The notes under the pieces: generated by a model
The model's input: only the letters and a program-made list of their open reading frames with translations
What the model was told of the DNA's origin: nothing
Databases searched by the model: none
Program-made: the position numbers and the translations under genes
Assembly (NCBI RefSeq): GCF_008727925.1
Contig: NZ_VTWT01000013.1
Coordinates: 62,001 to 126,000, forward strand
Reading direction: 5' to 3'
Source: Adhaeribacter soli
Lineage (GTDB): Bacteria > Bacteroidota > Bacteroidia > Cytophagales > Hymenobacteraceae
Length of the DNA: 64,000 bases
Shown here: positions 8,390 to 17,746 of the stretch, piece after piece
Layout: each line of letters opens with the position of its first letter
Position numbering within the stretch: the first letter of the stretch is position 1

Positions 8390-9139
8390 CTAGGAAACCT
8401 GCCGGAAAAAATTGTCGACAATAATCGCCGTTGCCGTGGCCACGTTCAGCGATTCGGCCTGGCCGAAACCCGGAATCTTGATAAGGCTCGTGAGGTGCTC
8501 CCGCGTTTCCGGGCGCAGGCCGTTGGCTTCGTTGCCCATGATCAGCACTCCTTCGGGCTTTAAATTTAATTTGTGAATATTCTCCCCATCCATGGCCGCA
8601 CCGTAAACCGCAAAACCCGAAGGCAAAGAACTCAGAAATTCCGGAAGGTTTACGTAATAGGCCGAAACCCGCGTAAAAGAGCCCATGGTGGCGGCAATTA
8701 CTTTTGGATTATAAAAATCGGCGCAGGTTTCGGAACATACTATGCGTTTTATGCCGTACCAGTCGGCAATACGGATGATGGTGCCTAAATTTCCCGGATC
8801 GCGGATATCGTCCAGAGCAATTATCAATTCATTTTCGCTTACCTTTAAAGCCGGAAGCGTTCGGGTTTTGGCAATGGCCAGCCCGGCGTTATTGCTTTCA
8901 TACGTACCGGCCTGCACCAGTTCCTTTTCGGTAACCAGTTCATAAGGTAAGCCTTTGCGAAGCGCATCGGAATGTTTCTGGAGAAAGTCTTCGGTAAGGA
9001 AAAGTTTTTCAATTTCGAGATCGGAAGCCAGTAATTCGCGCACACTTTTTGCGCCTTCCACCACAAATGCTTGATGAAGATTTCGATATTTCTTTATTTG
9101 CAGGGAATTTATATATTTTATTACTGCTTTGCTTAACAT
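8390..9139 (-). CDS. SpoU/TrmH family RNA 2'-O-methyltransferase
   Basis: 249 residues, the usual length. An N-terminal RNA-binding segment (KYRNLHQAFVVEGAKSVREL) is followed by the knotted SPOUT domain, with the three SpoU motifs in order: DDIRDPGNLGTIIRIADW at about residues 109-126, LIMGNEANGL at about 195, and IPGFGQAESLNVATATAI near the C-terminus. The enzyme uses S-adenosylmethionine to methylate a ribose in rRNA or tRNA; the target nucleotide cannot be told from sequence. The gene is divergent from the BamA/TamA-like gene, with only 12 bases between the two start codons, so each promoter must lie inside or beyond the other's 5' end. Confidence 0.95.
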   Translation of the reverse strand: MLSKAVIKYINSLQIKKYRNLHQAFVVEGAKSVRELLASDLEIEKLFLTEDFLQKHSDALRKGLPYELVTEKELVQAGTYESNNAGLAIAKTRTLPALKVSENELIIALDDIRDPGNLGTIIRIADWYGIKRIVCSETCADFYNPKVIAATMGSFTRVSAYYVNLPEFLSSLPSGFAVYGAAMDGENIHKLNLKPEGVLIMGNEANGLRPETREHLTSLIKIPGFGQAESLNVATATAIIVDNFFRQVS

Positions 9140-9151
9140 AGCCGACTAGGT

Positions 9152-11659
9152 TTGACGACACGAGTTTACATATTAGGTCTTACAATCACAATTTTTATCC
9201 TGGCCGGCTGCTCTCCCACCCGTCATTTAAAAGGCAATGAAAAGCTGCTTTACGACCTTGAACTGAACGGCGTAAACCAGAACAAACCGGAAGATATCGA
9301 AACCCTTTACCGGCAGCAGCCCAACCGTAAAATCCCCGTAATCGGCTGGATGCCTTACCTTTCGGTTTACAATTTCGGCAAGGCGCTCTACAACCCGGCC
9401 AAGGTGCAGCGCCAGATCGAAACCCAGCAGGCCCGCTTCGATAAGAAAATAAAACAAGCCGGTACCGATTCTGCCAGAGTCGTAAAATTATCCGAAAAGC
9501 GGGAAAACCGACTGGCCCGCCTTACCCGGAAAAAAGAACAGGGCAACTGGCTGATGCGCTCCGTAGGTGAACCACCGGCCATCTACGATTCCGTTTTAAC
9601 CGCCGAAACCGTTTCTCAGATAAACACCTACCTGAACTCCAAAGGCTTTTTTCACAACAAGGTAAATTCCGAAGTGAAGGAAAAAGGAAAAAAAGTTTAC
9701 CTCACGCTGAATGTAACCGAAAACCAGCCTTTTAAAATTACCGAACACGCCTACAACATTCCTGATACGGCCGTTTACCGTTTGGTAGTTCAAAACCCGG
9801 AAAAACCGGTTTACGTGGGCAAGAATTACGACGAGGCCTTTCTGACCCAGGAACGCGACCGCCTGGAAACCCTTTTGCGAAATAACGGCTATTACGACTT
9901 CCGGAAACAGTTCATCACCTTCGACGTGGACACCAGTTACGGCGGGAATACGGTGCGGATGCAAACCGTTATTTCCAATCCGTCCGATACTGTTGGCCAT
10001 AAAATGTACACCATCCGGAAGATTTTTTTTGTAGGCGATGCCGGCCAGGATCGCTTTGGGGTAAAGCGCGATACGGTGGTTTACAACAAAGTAAATTATT
10101 TATGGTACAACAAATACGTTAACCCGAAGATCCTGGACAAGAAGATCCGGTTTTCTGCCGGCCAGCCTTACAGCATGGTGCGTACCAACCGTACGCTTCG
10201 CCAGCTGGCCGACCTGGATGTTTACCGGTTTGCGGCTGTAAATTACACTGCGGTCAAAGATTCGCTTCAGCCAATGCTCGATGCCTACGTGAACGTTTCG
10301 CCGGCCAAGCGTTTTCAGGAAAGCACCGAAGCCGGCTTTAACATTTCCACTTTTACCACTTCGCAACTAAGCCCGCTGCCATTCGGGAGCATTCGGTTTA
10401 AGGTGCGTAACGTATTTGGCGGCGCCGAAAACCTGGAACTGGGCCTCCGCTTAGGTCTGGAAGCGCAACCAAGCAGCGTTACCGAAGGTCTGGTAACCAC
10501 TACGGAGTTAGGCGGAAACGTGGCACTGTATTTCCCGAAGTTCCTGTTCCCGCTCAGCCTCATCAATAAGTATAACGTTAGCCTTTACAGCCCGCGCACG
10601 CGTATTAATTCGGCGTTTACCTATACCAACCGCGAAGATTATACCCGTACCATTACCGAGCTTTCGCTCGATTATTTCTGGTACCGCTCGCAAAGGCTGC
10701 AATACATCCTTTCCCTGGCCGATATTAATTTTGTGGATGTAGCCCGGATTTCCCCTGCCTATCAGACTTACCTGGAATCGCTTAGTTCCAGAGGAATTCC
10801 GCTCATAGAGACGTTTAAATCGGGGGTTATTTCGAGCGTGAACGCGACCATGCTCTACAACAGCAACGACATAAACCAGACCCGCGACGCCAAATACATT
10901 AAGATCTACGCCGAGATCGGGAATTTACCGAGTGTACTGACGGGCGGCAAAACGGAGGGTTTCAGCGGCTGGCTGGCCGATTTTATTTCCGAAAGAACCA
11001 ATAACACACTACGCTCTTACAGTTACGTCCGGTTCAATGCCGATTACCGCCGATATTTCAAGCTGAAAGAAAAAATGTTCGTAGTAGGCCGGGGAAATTT
11101 TGGACTAGCCACCTCCGTACCGAAAGGCAACGACAATGTGCTGCCTTATGACAAATTCTATTTCGCCGGCGGCGGTTCCAGTTTACGCGCCTGGCGGCCG
11201 CGAAAATTGGGTCCCGGCTCTTATTCTCCGCCTTACCGCCTGGATGATAACGGGAATATTGTAACGGTAAACGGTTTCCCGCAACGGGATTACAGACCCG
11301 AGCAACCCGGAGAGATCCTGATCGAATCGAACATGGAATACCGCTTTAATATTTTCAGTTATTTCGATGGCGCCCTGTTTGTAGATGCTGGCAACGTCTG
11401 GACGCTGAAAGAAGACGACAGTCGCCCCGGTGGCAGCTTTTCGAAAGACTTTTACAAGGAAATTGCCGTAGGTACCGGTTTTGGCTTGCGCATGAATTTC
11501 TCGTTCCTGATCGTGCGTTTCGATATAGCCACCAAAGTTTTCGACCCGGCCGAACCGGAAGGCGAACGCTTTGTGCTGGACCGTTTCCGCTTTACCCGCA
11601 TGTTCAGCTCCAAAAACATGCAGAACTCCTTTAACTTAGGTATTGGTTATCCTTTCTAA
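9152..11659 (+). CDS. BamA/TamA family outer-membrane protein with lipoprotein signal
   Basis: 835 residues starting at a TTG; no ATG or GTG in frame lies near. The N-terminus has a lipobox LAGC with Cys at residue 20, as is common for this family in Bacteroidota (CSPTRHLKGNEKLLYDLEL follows). Residues 30-330 contain POTRA-like domains (TAETVSQINTYLNSKGFFHN; the next near RDRLETLLRNNGYYDFRKQF). From about residue 390 a 16-strand barrel is expected, with the conserved FYFAGGGSSLRAWRPRKLGPG segment (compare the GGxxSxRG of BamA) at about residue 670. The protein should insert or export outer-membrane components. The distinction between BamA and TamA roles is not settled by sequence. Confidence 0.93.
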   Translation: MTTRVYILGLTITIFILAGCSPTRHLKGNEKLLYDLELNGVNQNKPEDIETLYRQQPNRKIPVIGWMPYLSVYNFGKALYNPAKVQRQIETQQARFDKKIKQAGTDSARVVKLSEKRENRLARLTRKKEQGNWLMRSVGEPPAIYDSVLTAETVSQINTYLNSKGFFHNKVNSEVKEKGKKVYLTLNVTENQPFKITEHAYNIPDTAVYRLVVQNPEKPVYVGKNYDEAFLTQERDRLETLLRNNGYYDFRKQFITFDVDTSYGGNTVRMQTVISNPSDTVGHKMYTIRKIFFVGDAGQDRFGVKRDTVVYNKVNYLWYNKYVNPKILDKKIRFSAGQPYSMVRTNRTLRQLADLDVYRFAAVNYTAVKDSLQPMLDAYVNVSPAKRFQESTEAGFNISTFTTSQLSPLPFGSIRFKVRNVFGGAENLELGLRLGLEAQPSSVTEGLVTTTELGGNVALYFPKFLFPLSLINKYNVSLYSPRTRINSAFTYTNREDYTRTITELSLDYFWYRSQRLQYILSLADINFVDVARISPAYQTYLESLSSRGIPLIETFKSGVISSVNATMLYNSNDINQTRDAKYIKIYAEIGNLPSVLTGGKTEGFSGWLADFISERTNNTLRSYSYVRFNADYRRYFKLKEKMFVVGRGNFGLATSVPKGNDNVLPYDKFYFAGGGSSLRAWRPRKLGPGSYSPPYRLDDNGNIVTVNGFPQRDYRPEQPGEILIESNMEYRFNIFSYFDGALFVDAGNVWTLKEDDSRPGGSFSKDFYKEIAVGTGFGLRMNFSFLIVRFDIATKVFDPAEPEGERFVLDRFRFTRMFSSKNMQNSFNLGIGYPF

Positions 11660-12071
11660 ACCAAAGTTGCTGCATTTACTGGCTGTAGATAATTTTCCAT
11701 TAAGAGGAAGAAATACGCTGGTTATTTTATTACATCTAACATTGGTTAAATAAAGTAATCAAGCAAGCGAAATAGTTGTAACATTTTGTTACTTTAGCAT
11801 TTCTATGTTTGCTATTTCTGCTCAATAGAATTTATTAATCAGCAGAAAAAACCTGAAGCTATAATGTAGATAAGCGCAGTAATGCTGTCTATTTGGTAGT
11901 GATGGTCTTATAAAAAATATTATGAAGGGCAGAAGTACTCATGAATAAAATTTATTTTTGCCATTTCCAGTTTAACAAATTTTAAAAGCAAAAAATAAAG
12001 AAAAGCATTATTATAAAACAAGGAGGTGACGCCGAAAAGCCATACGAATAGGAAACTAAAATAATAATCAA
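11660..12071. other. A/T-rich intergenic region before the T9SS cargo gene
   Basis: No coding frame is supported. The base composition becomes strikingly A/T-rich compared with the upstream gene. A TATGTTTG resembling a -7 box lies at 11804-11811, far upstream of the next start. A perfect AAGGAGGTGA lies at 12020-12029, but no start codon sits at ribosome-binding distance behind it. Confidence 0.5.
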
Positions 12072-13532
12072 ATGAAAAAAATAACCTTAATTTTAATTGT
12101 ATTCTTCTCTGCACAAAATCATTTTGTTTTCGCGCAATGGACTAAATTGGCTGGATTAAGCCAGAATGTAAACTCAATATTTAAGAGTAATAACAACTTA
12201 ATTGTTGGGACAAATTTTGGTATAAGTTATAGTTCTAATAATGGAAAAAACTGGAATAATTCATTAGGTATTTCAACAATCGCAAAATCGTTTGCGAAAG
12301 ACGGCAACACTTTACTTGTTGCAAGTTATGAGAAACTTTACAAGTCAAACGATGATGGAGCTACTTGGGCATCACTTTCTACAATATACACAAATCAAGC
12401 AGCTAATAATGTTGTAATTAGTAATGCTTATTATGTAGTTGGGATGAATGGTAGAGGAATATGGTACTCAAACACTTCAGGTAACAGCTGGCTTGATGCT
12501 TCATCTAGTTGGATTAGTAAGAATACTGATATTGCTGTAAAAAAGAACCTGCTATTTGCTGCATATCAAGGAAGCGGTTACTTTCAATCTTCAAATAACG
12601 ATGGGGTAACTTGGTCTTCACCAAGTGGTAATGGGATTAAGATTGGTAGTTCTTGGCAAGACATTTATTCCCTCTCCATAAAAAATGATTCCATAATAAT
12701 TGCCGGGACAAAAAATGGGGGCTCATTTTCATCTTATGATGGGGTTTACTTTTCATATGATAACGGAAATAATTGGACAAAGCAAGTTAATGGTTTAACT
12801 AATACATCTATTAATAGCACGTTTGTAGTAGGCAATTTAATTTTTGCAGGAACAAATGGCGGAGGTGTATTTTATTCTGTCAATGATGGGAATAATTGGA
12901 ACTCATTAAATAATGGTTTAACGGACCTAACTATAAATAAATTATATGCTTATGGGGATACTTTATATGCAGGAGTGGGTACAGGACTCTTTAAAATAGG
13001 TATTTGTGAATTATTGAAAAATACTTCCACTCTAACAGCTATTGGCTCGACCATAATTAATAAAGGTGATTCCATAAAACTTACTACCAATCTTGCAGGA
13101 AGCAATTATAAGTGGTTAAAAAATGATTCGACAATTTCAGGAGCCAACTCAAATACATATTTTGCGAAAGCTAGCGGTAGCTATAAGGTTGTAATCAGTT
13201 ATTCTACCAGTTGTAAAGACACAACAAATATTATTACCATAAATTATATTACAGGAATTAATAAAATAAACGAATCAAGCTTCTTTCAAATATTTCCTAA
13301 TCCTACAACTGGTGAAGGCATAATTAATTGTAAGTTACCTCAAAATGAGAATCAAGGACAACTAATAATTTACAACTCTAAGGGACAAGTAGTCAAACAG
13401 ATTGCTATTGATGGCAAAACTGAAAAATTAAAGTTCTGTATTAGTGATTTGTTAGTAGGAACCTATTATTATAGATTCCTAACTCCAACTGGAAAAACCA
13501 CTTTAAGCAATAAACTTATTATTATAAAATAG
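12072..13532 (+). CDS. Secreted BNR/sialidase-like repeat protein with T9SS type A sorting domain
   Basis: 486 residues with a signal peptide (about 1-21, FVFAQ). Residues 25-310 are repeats with the Asp-box signature SxxxGxxW (NNGKNWNNS, NDGATWASL, NDGVTWSSP, DNGNNWTKQ, NDGNNWNSL), typical of BNR/WD40-like seven-bladed propellers. An Ig-like segment spans about 320-400. The C-terminal ~80 residues (FFQIFPNPTTGEG... ending in KLIIIK) are a type A T9SS sorting domain, so the protein is exported to or across the outer membrane. Catalytic sialidase residues are not evident. The gene is far richer in A/T, and the protein richer in Asn, Ile and Lys, than its neighbours, which suggests horizontal transfer. 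Confidence 0.88.
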   Translation: MKKITLILIVFFSAQNHFVFAQWTKLAGLSQNVNSIFKSNNNLIVGTNFGISYSSNNGKNWNNSLGISTIAKSFAKDGNTLLVASYEKLYKSNDDGATWASLSTIYTNQAANNVVISNAYYVVGMNGRGIWYSNTSGNSWLDASSSWISKNTDIAVKKNLLFAAYQGSGYFQSSNNDGVTWSSPSGNGIKIGSSWQDIYSLSIKNDSIIIAGTKNGGSFSSYDGVYFSYDNGNNWTKQVNGLTNTSINSTFVVGNLIFAGTNGGGVFYSVNDGNNWNSLNNGLTDLTINKLYAYGDTLYAGVGTGLFKIGICELLKNTSTLTAIGSTIINKGDSIKLTTNLAGSNYKWLKNDSTISGANSNTYFAKASGSYKVVISYSTSCKDTTNIITINYITGINKINESSFFQIFPNPTTGEGIINCKLPQNENQGQLIIYNSKGQVVKQIAIDGKTEKLKFCISDLLVGTYYYRFLTPTGKTTLSNKLIIIK

Positions 13533-13862
13533 AACAATAATAAAAATAAATATTCTTTTAAACCTTAAATATTACTCGACCTAAAAGTGGCTAAGGTTCA
13601 AGTAGATGTGCAAGTTTAATTAATGAATTTTTATGATAAGCAAAAAGAAACCAGTAAATAACAACGAGTTTCCAAAGCGAGGTGTTCATAGCTTAATTAA
13701 TTTTCGGCATTAATTAAACTTATAGTAACTTGACAGATAGTACAACAAAAGCCTCGCCACCGCTTAGCCCCATCCTTAATAACAAGTAAAAGGCCGGCAG
13801 TAATTACTGCTGGCCTTTTACTTGTTACTCAAAAATGATACTGTTTCTCCGGAAACCTGATC
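13533..13862. other. Intergenic region between convergent genes
   Basis: No gene is supported. The left part continues the A/T-rich composition of the cargo gene and ends near 13740; the terminator hairpin at 13781-13826 lies at the right. Confidence 0.5.
13781..13826. terminator. Strong hairpin terminator between convergent genes
   Basis: Two 20-base arms (AACAAGTAAAAGGCCGGCAG and its complement) pair with one G-T wobble around a TAATTA loop. A and T runs inside the arms allow termination in both directions. It lies 37 bases behind the stop codon of the minus-strand E1 gene, its likely main user. Confidence 0.75.
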
Positions 13863-15944
13863 TTAGTAATTCAGCAATTCATCAAAAGCGGCTGCTACTT
13901 TATCCGGATTCGGCAGCATCATTTTTTCCAGCTCTACGTTCAGGGCGATGGCCGGTAAATTGGCTGCTCCTAAGGTAAACACCGGTGCATCCAATTGCTG
14001 GAAACATTCTTTGGAGATCCGGCCGGCCAGCGATTCGGCGAAGGAGTTCATTAACGGTTCTTCGGTAAGCACCAGTACTTTGCCGTGTTTTTTAACCGAA
14101 TTTACTACCGTTTCGAAGTCCAGCGGGTTCAGGGTTCTTAAGTCTACAATTTCTACGGAACCTTCAAACTGTTTGGATGCGGTTTTGGCCCAGTAAACAC
14201 CCATGCCGTAAGTAATTACGGTAAGCGTATTGCCAAGGCGAAGTTGTTCTTCTGAAGCGTGCTGCACCACGTTGGCTTTGCCTAAAGGCAGGATGTAATC
14301 GGTATCCGGCTCAATGGTTTTGGCATCTTCGGTTCCGGCAACTTTGCTCCAGTACAGGCCTTTGTGCTCCAGCATTACTACCGGGTTCGGATCCAGGAAA
14401 GCGGCTTTCATCAAACCTTTCATATCGGCCGCGTTGCTTGGGTACACCACTTTAATGCCGCGGATATTCAGCAACGTAGATTCCACCGAACCGGAATGGT
14501 ACGGTCCGCCGCCGCCATACGCGCCGATCGGCACCCGGATCAGCGACTGGATCGGGAATTTACCCATGGAAAGGTAGCAGGATTTGGAAAGTTCTTCCAC
14601 CAGCTGGTTAATGCCCGGCCAGATATAATCGGCAAACTGGATTTCCACGATCGCCTTCGCTCCTACCGCCGACATGCCCGCTGTTGAACCAACGATGTAG
14701 GCTTCCTGGATCGGAGTATTGAAAACGCGTTCGTCGCCGTATTTTTTAGCCAGCAATGCCGCTTCACGGAATACGCCGCCGAGTTCACCGCCCACATCCT
14801 GGCCGTAAAACAAAGCTTCCGGGTAGGTTTTCAGAATATCGTCAACCGCGTGCAGGGCCGCATCTACCATAATGGTTTTCTCACCGCCGGCTGGGGTTCG
14901 GTTTCCTTTTTCTTCGGTTACCGGTGTTGGGGCAAATTCGTGCTGATCGAAAGTACTTGGGTCCGGGTTTGGCGCAGCCAGGGCCTTTTCGTATTGCTGC
15001 TGCACGTAGGCTTTTACTTCGGCGGCAATTTCTTCCAGTTGGTTCTGGGAAATATCGGCAGCCAGTAAGTGTTTTTCCAGTTGCGGGATCGGGTCGGTTA
15101 AAGCGTGTTCGGCTAAATTGTCGCCCCGGTACCACTCGCGGCGCACGCCGGAAGTATGGTGCCCTAAGAGTGGACATTTGGCGTGTACCAGGATCGGTTT
15201 GCGTTCTTCGCGCACGTACTGGAAAGCCAACGCCATGCCTTCGTAGGAACTTATAAAATCGGAGCCGTTTACGCGCATGCGCTGCATGCCTTTAAAGCCG
15301 GCCGCGTATTCGTAGGCATCCATGGCGCGCATTTCCTTGCCGGTGGCCGAAATCCCCCAATCATTGTCCTGCACTAAATATACAATGGGCAGATTCTTTA
15401 AAACCGCCATCTGGAACGCTTCCGCCACTTCTCCTTCCGTAACCGAACCATCGCCTAAAGAACAAAGCACTACCGAAGGCGTTTCCTCAGAATTACGTAA
15501 GTGCTGGCTTTCCAGGTAGGAAATGGCGTGTGCCATGCCGGTAGCCGGAATGGCCTGCATGCCCGTGGCAGAGCTTTGGTGTGGAATTACCGGGAATCCT
15601 TCGCGGCGCAAACTTGGGTGACCGTAATAGGTGCGGCCGCCGGAAAAAGGGTCGTCGGCTTTGGCCATAAGCTGCAGCATGAGCTCGTAAGGCGTCAGGC
15701 CCATGCCTAATAAAACGGATTCGTCGCGGTAATAAAGCGAGGCAAAATCGTAAGGTTTTAACTGAAAAGCGGTAGCCAGCTGAATGGCTTCATGGCCGCG
15801 GGAAGTGCTGTGCACGTATTTGCTGCAGACGGTTTTATTCTCTTCGTAGGTGTCGGCCATGGTTTTAGCCGTAAGCATCAGCTTATAGGCTTTCAGCATA
15901 ACCGAAACAGCAACTTTTTCGGCAGAGGCAACTTCATTCAACAT
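13863..15944 (-). CDS. Fused 2-oxoacid dehydrogenase E1 (alpha and beta subunits)
   Basis: 693 residues combining both E1 subunits. The N-terminal alpha part (about 1-330) has the thiamine-diphosphate motif GDGSVTEGE followed by N in VQDNDWG at the expected spacing. The C-terminal beta part (about 350-693) has the transketolase pyrimidine-binding fold (LFYGQDVGGELGGVFREA, then AVGAKAIVEIQFADYI) and the C-terminal domain (LVLTEEPLMNSFAESLAGRI). E1 decarboxylates 2-oxoacids and transfers the acyl group to lipoamide of E2. Substrate may be branched-chain 2-oxoacids, as usually annotated for the fused form in Bacteroidota, or pyruvate; this is undecided. No E2 or E3 gene is adjacent. A -7-like box lies upstream at 15967-15974. 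Confidence 0.93.
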   Translation of the reverse strand: MLNEVASAEKVAVSVMLKAYKLMLTAKTMADTYEENKTVCSKYVHSTSRGHEAIQLATAFQLKPYDFASLYYRDESVLLGMGLTPYELMLQLMAKADDPFSGGRTYYGHPSLRREGFPVIPHQSSATGMQAIPATGMAHAISYLESQHLRNSEETPSVVLCSLGDGSVTEGEVAEAFQMAVLKNLPIVYLVQDNDWGISATGKEMRAMDAYEYAAGFKGMQRMRVNGSDFISSYEGMALAFQYVREERKPILVHAKCPLLGHHTSGVRREWYRGDNLAEHALTDPIPQLEKHLLAADISQNQLEEIAAEVKAYVQQQYEKALAAPNPDPSTFDQHEFAPTPVTEEKGNRTPAGGEKTIMVDAALHAVDDILKTYPEALFYGQDVGGELGGVFREAALLAKKYGDERVFNTPIQEAYIVGSTAGMSAVGAKAIVEIQFADYIWPGINQLVEELSKSCYLSMGKFPIQSLIRVPIGAYGGGGPYHSGSVESTLLNIRGIKVVYPSNAADMKGLMKAAFLDPNPVVMLEHKGLYWSKVAGTEDAKTIEPDTDYILPLGKANVVQHASEEQLRLGNTLTVITYGMGVYWAKTASKQFEGSVEIVDLRTLNPLDFETVVNSVKKHGKVLVLTEEPLMNSFAESLAGRISKECFQQLDAPVFTLGAANLPAIALNVELEKMMLPNPDKVAAAFDELLNY

Positions 15945-15966
15945 AGGTCATTGGCTTGATACAGCA

Positions 15967-15974
15967 CAAAAATA
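15967..15974 (-). promoter_or_regulatory. -7-like box for the fused E1 gene
   Basis: On the minus strand this reads TATTTTTG, matching TAnnTTTG. It lies 22 bases upstream of the ATG at 15944, giving a very short leader. Confidence 0.4.
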
Positions 15975-16090
15975 GCTTTTTTCGCCCGGTTTTGAAAATG
16001 GAAAATCTCCGCTTAACTTGCCTCAACCTGCTAACATAAATTCCGTAATTCGCTTTAGCCTCTGACAAATTCAGGCAACGGTTTTGACCT

Positions 16091-16285
16091 ATGAAAGAAA
16101 AAATACTGAACGAAGCAACCATAAGCCGGTACAAGCTCAACCAGATATCCCTGCTGAGCCAGGAAGAATGCATTGATGCGCTGCAGTTGCTCAATTACCT
16201 ATACCGCCGAGCCGATGAGGAAGCCAAGAAAGACCTGAGCGTTTATATAGACCGCATAAACCAGCGGGTGGAAACCATGCAATAA
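16091..16285 (+). CDS. Small conserved-looking protein of unknown function
   Basis: 64 residues, ATG start, highly charged and helical (SQEECIDALQLLNYLYRRAD, EAKKDLSVYIDRINQRVETM), without signal peptide or membrane segment. It is followed by a good terminator at 16321-16350, which supports it as a separately expressed gene. It is divergent from the E1 gene. I do not recognise the family. Confidence 0.7.
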   Translation: MKEKILNEATISRYKLNQISLLSQEECIDALQLLNYLYRRADEEAKKDLSVYIDRINQRVETMQ

Positions 16286-16320
16286 AGGTTTTCCGAAATT
16301 TTTCGAAGTGCATTTACCGG

Positions 16321-16350
16321 CCTTTAACCAAAAACGTTAAAGGTTTTTTT
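16321..16350 (+). terminator. Rho-independent terminator after the 64-residue gene
   Basis: CCTTTAAC at 16321-16328 pairs perfectly with GTTAAAGG at 16336-16343 around a 7-base loop, followed by T7. It lies 35 bases past the stop codon. Confidence 0.85.
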
Positions 16351-16393
16351 GTGTAAACCAATTACTAACTGGCACTATGCAAGCAGGAGAAAA

Positions 16394-16495
16394 GTCCCCC
16401 TTTGGAGGGGTTAGGGGGAGGACAGGAGAATTATCTGATTTTTAAGAAGATCAAATAAAGTAAAAATCCTCCCCCTACCCCCTCCAAAGGGGGAC
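16394..16495. repeat. C/T-rich long inverted repeat, copy 1
   Basis: Arms of 29 bases (left starting GTCCCCCTTTGGAGGGG at 16394-16422, right at 16467-16495) match at 28 positions around a 44-base A/T-rich centre. The same family occurs at 34954-35057. The remaining bases up to the hemF promoter hold no gene that I can support. Confidence 0.85.
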
Positions 16496-16749
16496 CTCAA
16501 AAAACTTGCGTAAGGTCAGTTACTAAGTTGCAAGCTAAAAAAACCGCATCATTTGATGGAGAGCACGATTATATAAACTACTGAATCACAAACCCTTATA
16601 TATTTTCAGTCAAAACACTAATATCCAGCTACCAATATCTTTTCTCTTACTTCAGGAACTCACCTTCCAGATCTCTAAATTCTACCGGCAAATTTCCTGC
16701 AAGGATTCGAAACAAGATACAACACTTCGGAAAGCCGGTTATAATTGAA

Positions 16750-16757
16750 TACTTTTG
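16750..16757 (+). promoter_or_regulatory. -7 box (TACTTTTG) before hemF
   Basis: TACTTTTG matches the TAnnTTTG consensus. It predicts transcription from about 16764, 26 bases before the ATG at 16790. It therefore argues against the longer frame beginning with TTG at 16745, which would start upstream of the transcript. Confidence 0.5.
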
Positions 16758-16789
16758 CAGCGCATTTTACTACCATTTTATCTTTAGAA

Positions 16790-17686
16790 ATGAGAGAACA
16801 AGTCGAAAAATTTATGCGTCAGTTCCAGGACGATCTTTGTCAGGCCCTGGAAGAATGTGACGGCCGCGCGCGGTTTCACGAAGACCCGTGGCAACACCAT
16901 ACCGGCGGCGGCGGCCGTACCCGCGTGATCCAGAATGGTAACGTGCTGGAAAAAGGCGGCGTAAATTTTTCGGCGGTTACCGGTTCTTTGCCGGAGAAAG
17001 TTGCCAAATCGCTGCTGCTGCCCGACCCCAATTATTTTGCCACCGGCGTATCGGTAGTGCTGCACCCGGAGAACCCGATGGTGCCTATTACGCACATGAA
17101 TGTTCGGTACTTCGAAGCCGGCAACGGCGATGCGTGGTTTGGCGGCGGCATAGACCTCACGCCTATTTATGTAGACAAAACCCAGGCCCGGTTCTTTCAC
17201 CAGCAACTAAAAAACGTTTGCGACCGGCACCACGCCAGCTATTACCCGGAATTCAAGAAGTGGGCCGACGAATACTTCTACATTACGCATCGCCAGGAAA
17301 CCCGCGGCATCGGCGGCGTCTTCTTCGACCGGATGATGGCGAACGAAAACTTCACGATAGAAGACCGTTTCAACTTTGTAAAGGACCTGGCTTATACCTT
17401 CGCGCCTACTTATACCAGTATTGTAAATAAGAACCGCGATCTGCCTTATACTGAGAAGCATAAGCAATGGCACCTCTTGCGCCGCGGCCGTTACGTGGAG
17501 TTCAACCTGGCCATAGACCGGGGCACGAAATTCGGGCTGGAAACTTCCGGACGTATCGAAAGCATCCTGATGAGCTTGCCAACGCTGGCTTCCTGGGAAT
17601 ATAATTTTCAGCCGGATCCGGGTAGCCGGGAAGCCGAAACCCAGTCATTGCTGAAGAAGGATATTGACTGGCTAAACATTTTTTAA
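16790..17686 (+). CDS. hemF: Oxygen-dependent coproporphyrinogen III oxidase
   Basis: 298 residues from the ATG, the same size as E. coli HemF. It catalyses the O2-dependent double oxidative decarboxylation of coproporphyrinogen III to protoporphyrinogen IX in haem synthesis, in the cytoplasm as a homodimer. Visible family motifs are FHEDPWQHHTGGGGRTRVI, GGVNFSAVTG, VPITHMNVRYFEA, WFGGGIDLTPIY and the C-terminal WEYNFQPDPGS. The promoter position selects the ATG at 16790 over an upstream TTG. The gene stands alone; the next gene, a hemerythrin-like protein, is 104 bases downstream on the same strand. Use of HemF implies growth with oxygen. Confidence 0.97.
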   Translation: MREQVEKFMRQFQDDLCQALEECDGRARFHEDPWQHHTGGGGRTRVIQNGNVLEKGGVNFSAVTGSLPEKVAKSLLLPDPNYFATGVSVVLHPENPMVPITHMNVRYFEAGNGDAWFGGGIDLTPIYVDKTQARFFHQQLKNVCDRHHASYYPEFKKWADEYFYITHRQETRGIGGVFFDRMMANENFTIEDRFNFVKDLAYTFAPTYTSIVNKNRDLPYTEKHKQWHLLRRGRYVEFNLAIDRGTKFGLETSGRIESILMSLPTLASWEYNFQPDPGSREAETQSLLKKDIDWLNIF

Positions 17687-17746
17687 TTCACGGTAATTGC
17701 CGCGTTCGTAATTCATTCAGGTTAGTAAAACATTATCTTCCTGCAG

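Noticed and set aside
9147-9154. TAGGTTTG as promoter of the BamA/TamA-like gene
   Set aside because: It overlaps the TTG start codon, so transcription from it would begin inside the gene, where no other good start exists.
12020-12029. Perfect AAGGAGGTGA Shine-Dalgarno sequence
   Set aside because: No ATG, GTG or TTG lies at working distance behind it on the plus strand; the next start (12072) is 42 bases away, and an in-frame TAA intervenes. Probably chance.
16745-16789. Longer hemF start at TTG 16745
   Set aside because: The extra 15 residues overlap the TACTTTTG promoter box, and the ATG at 16790 gives the normal HemF length.
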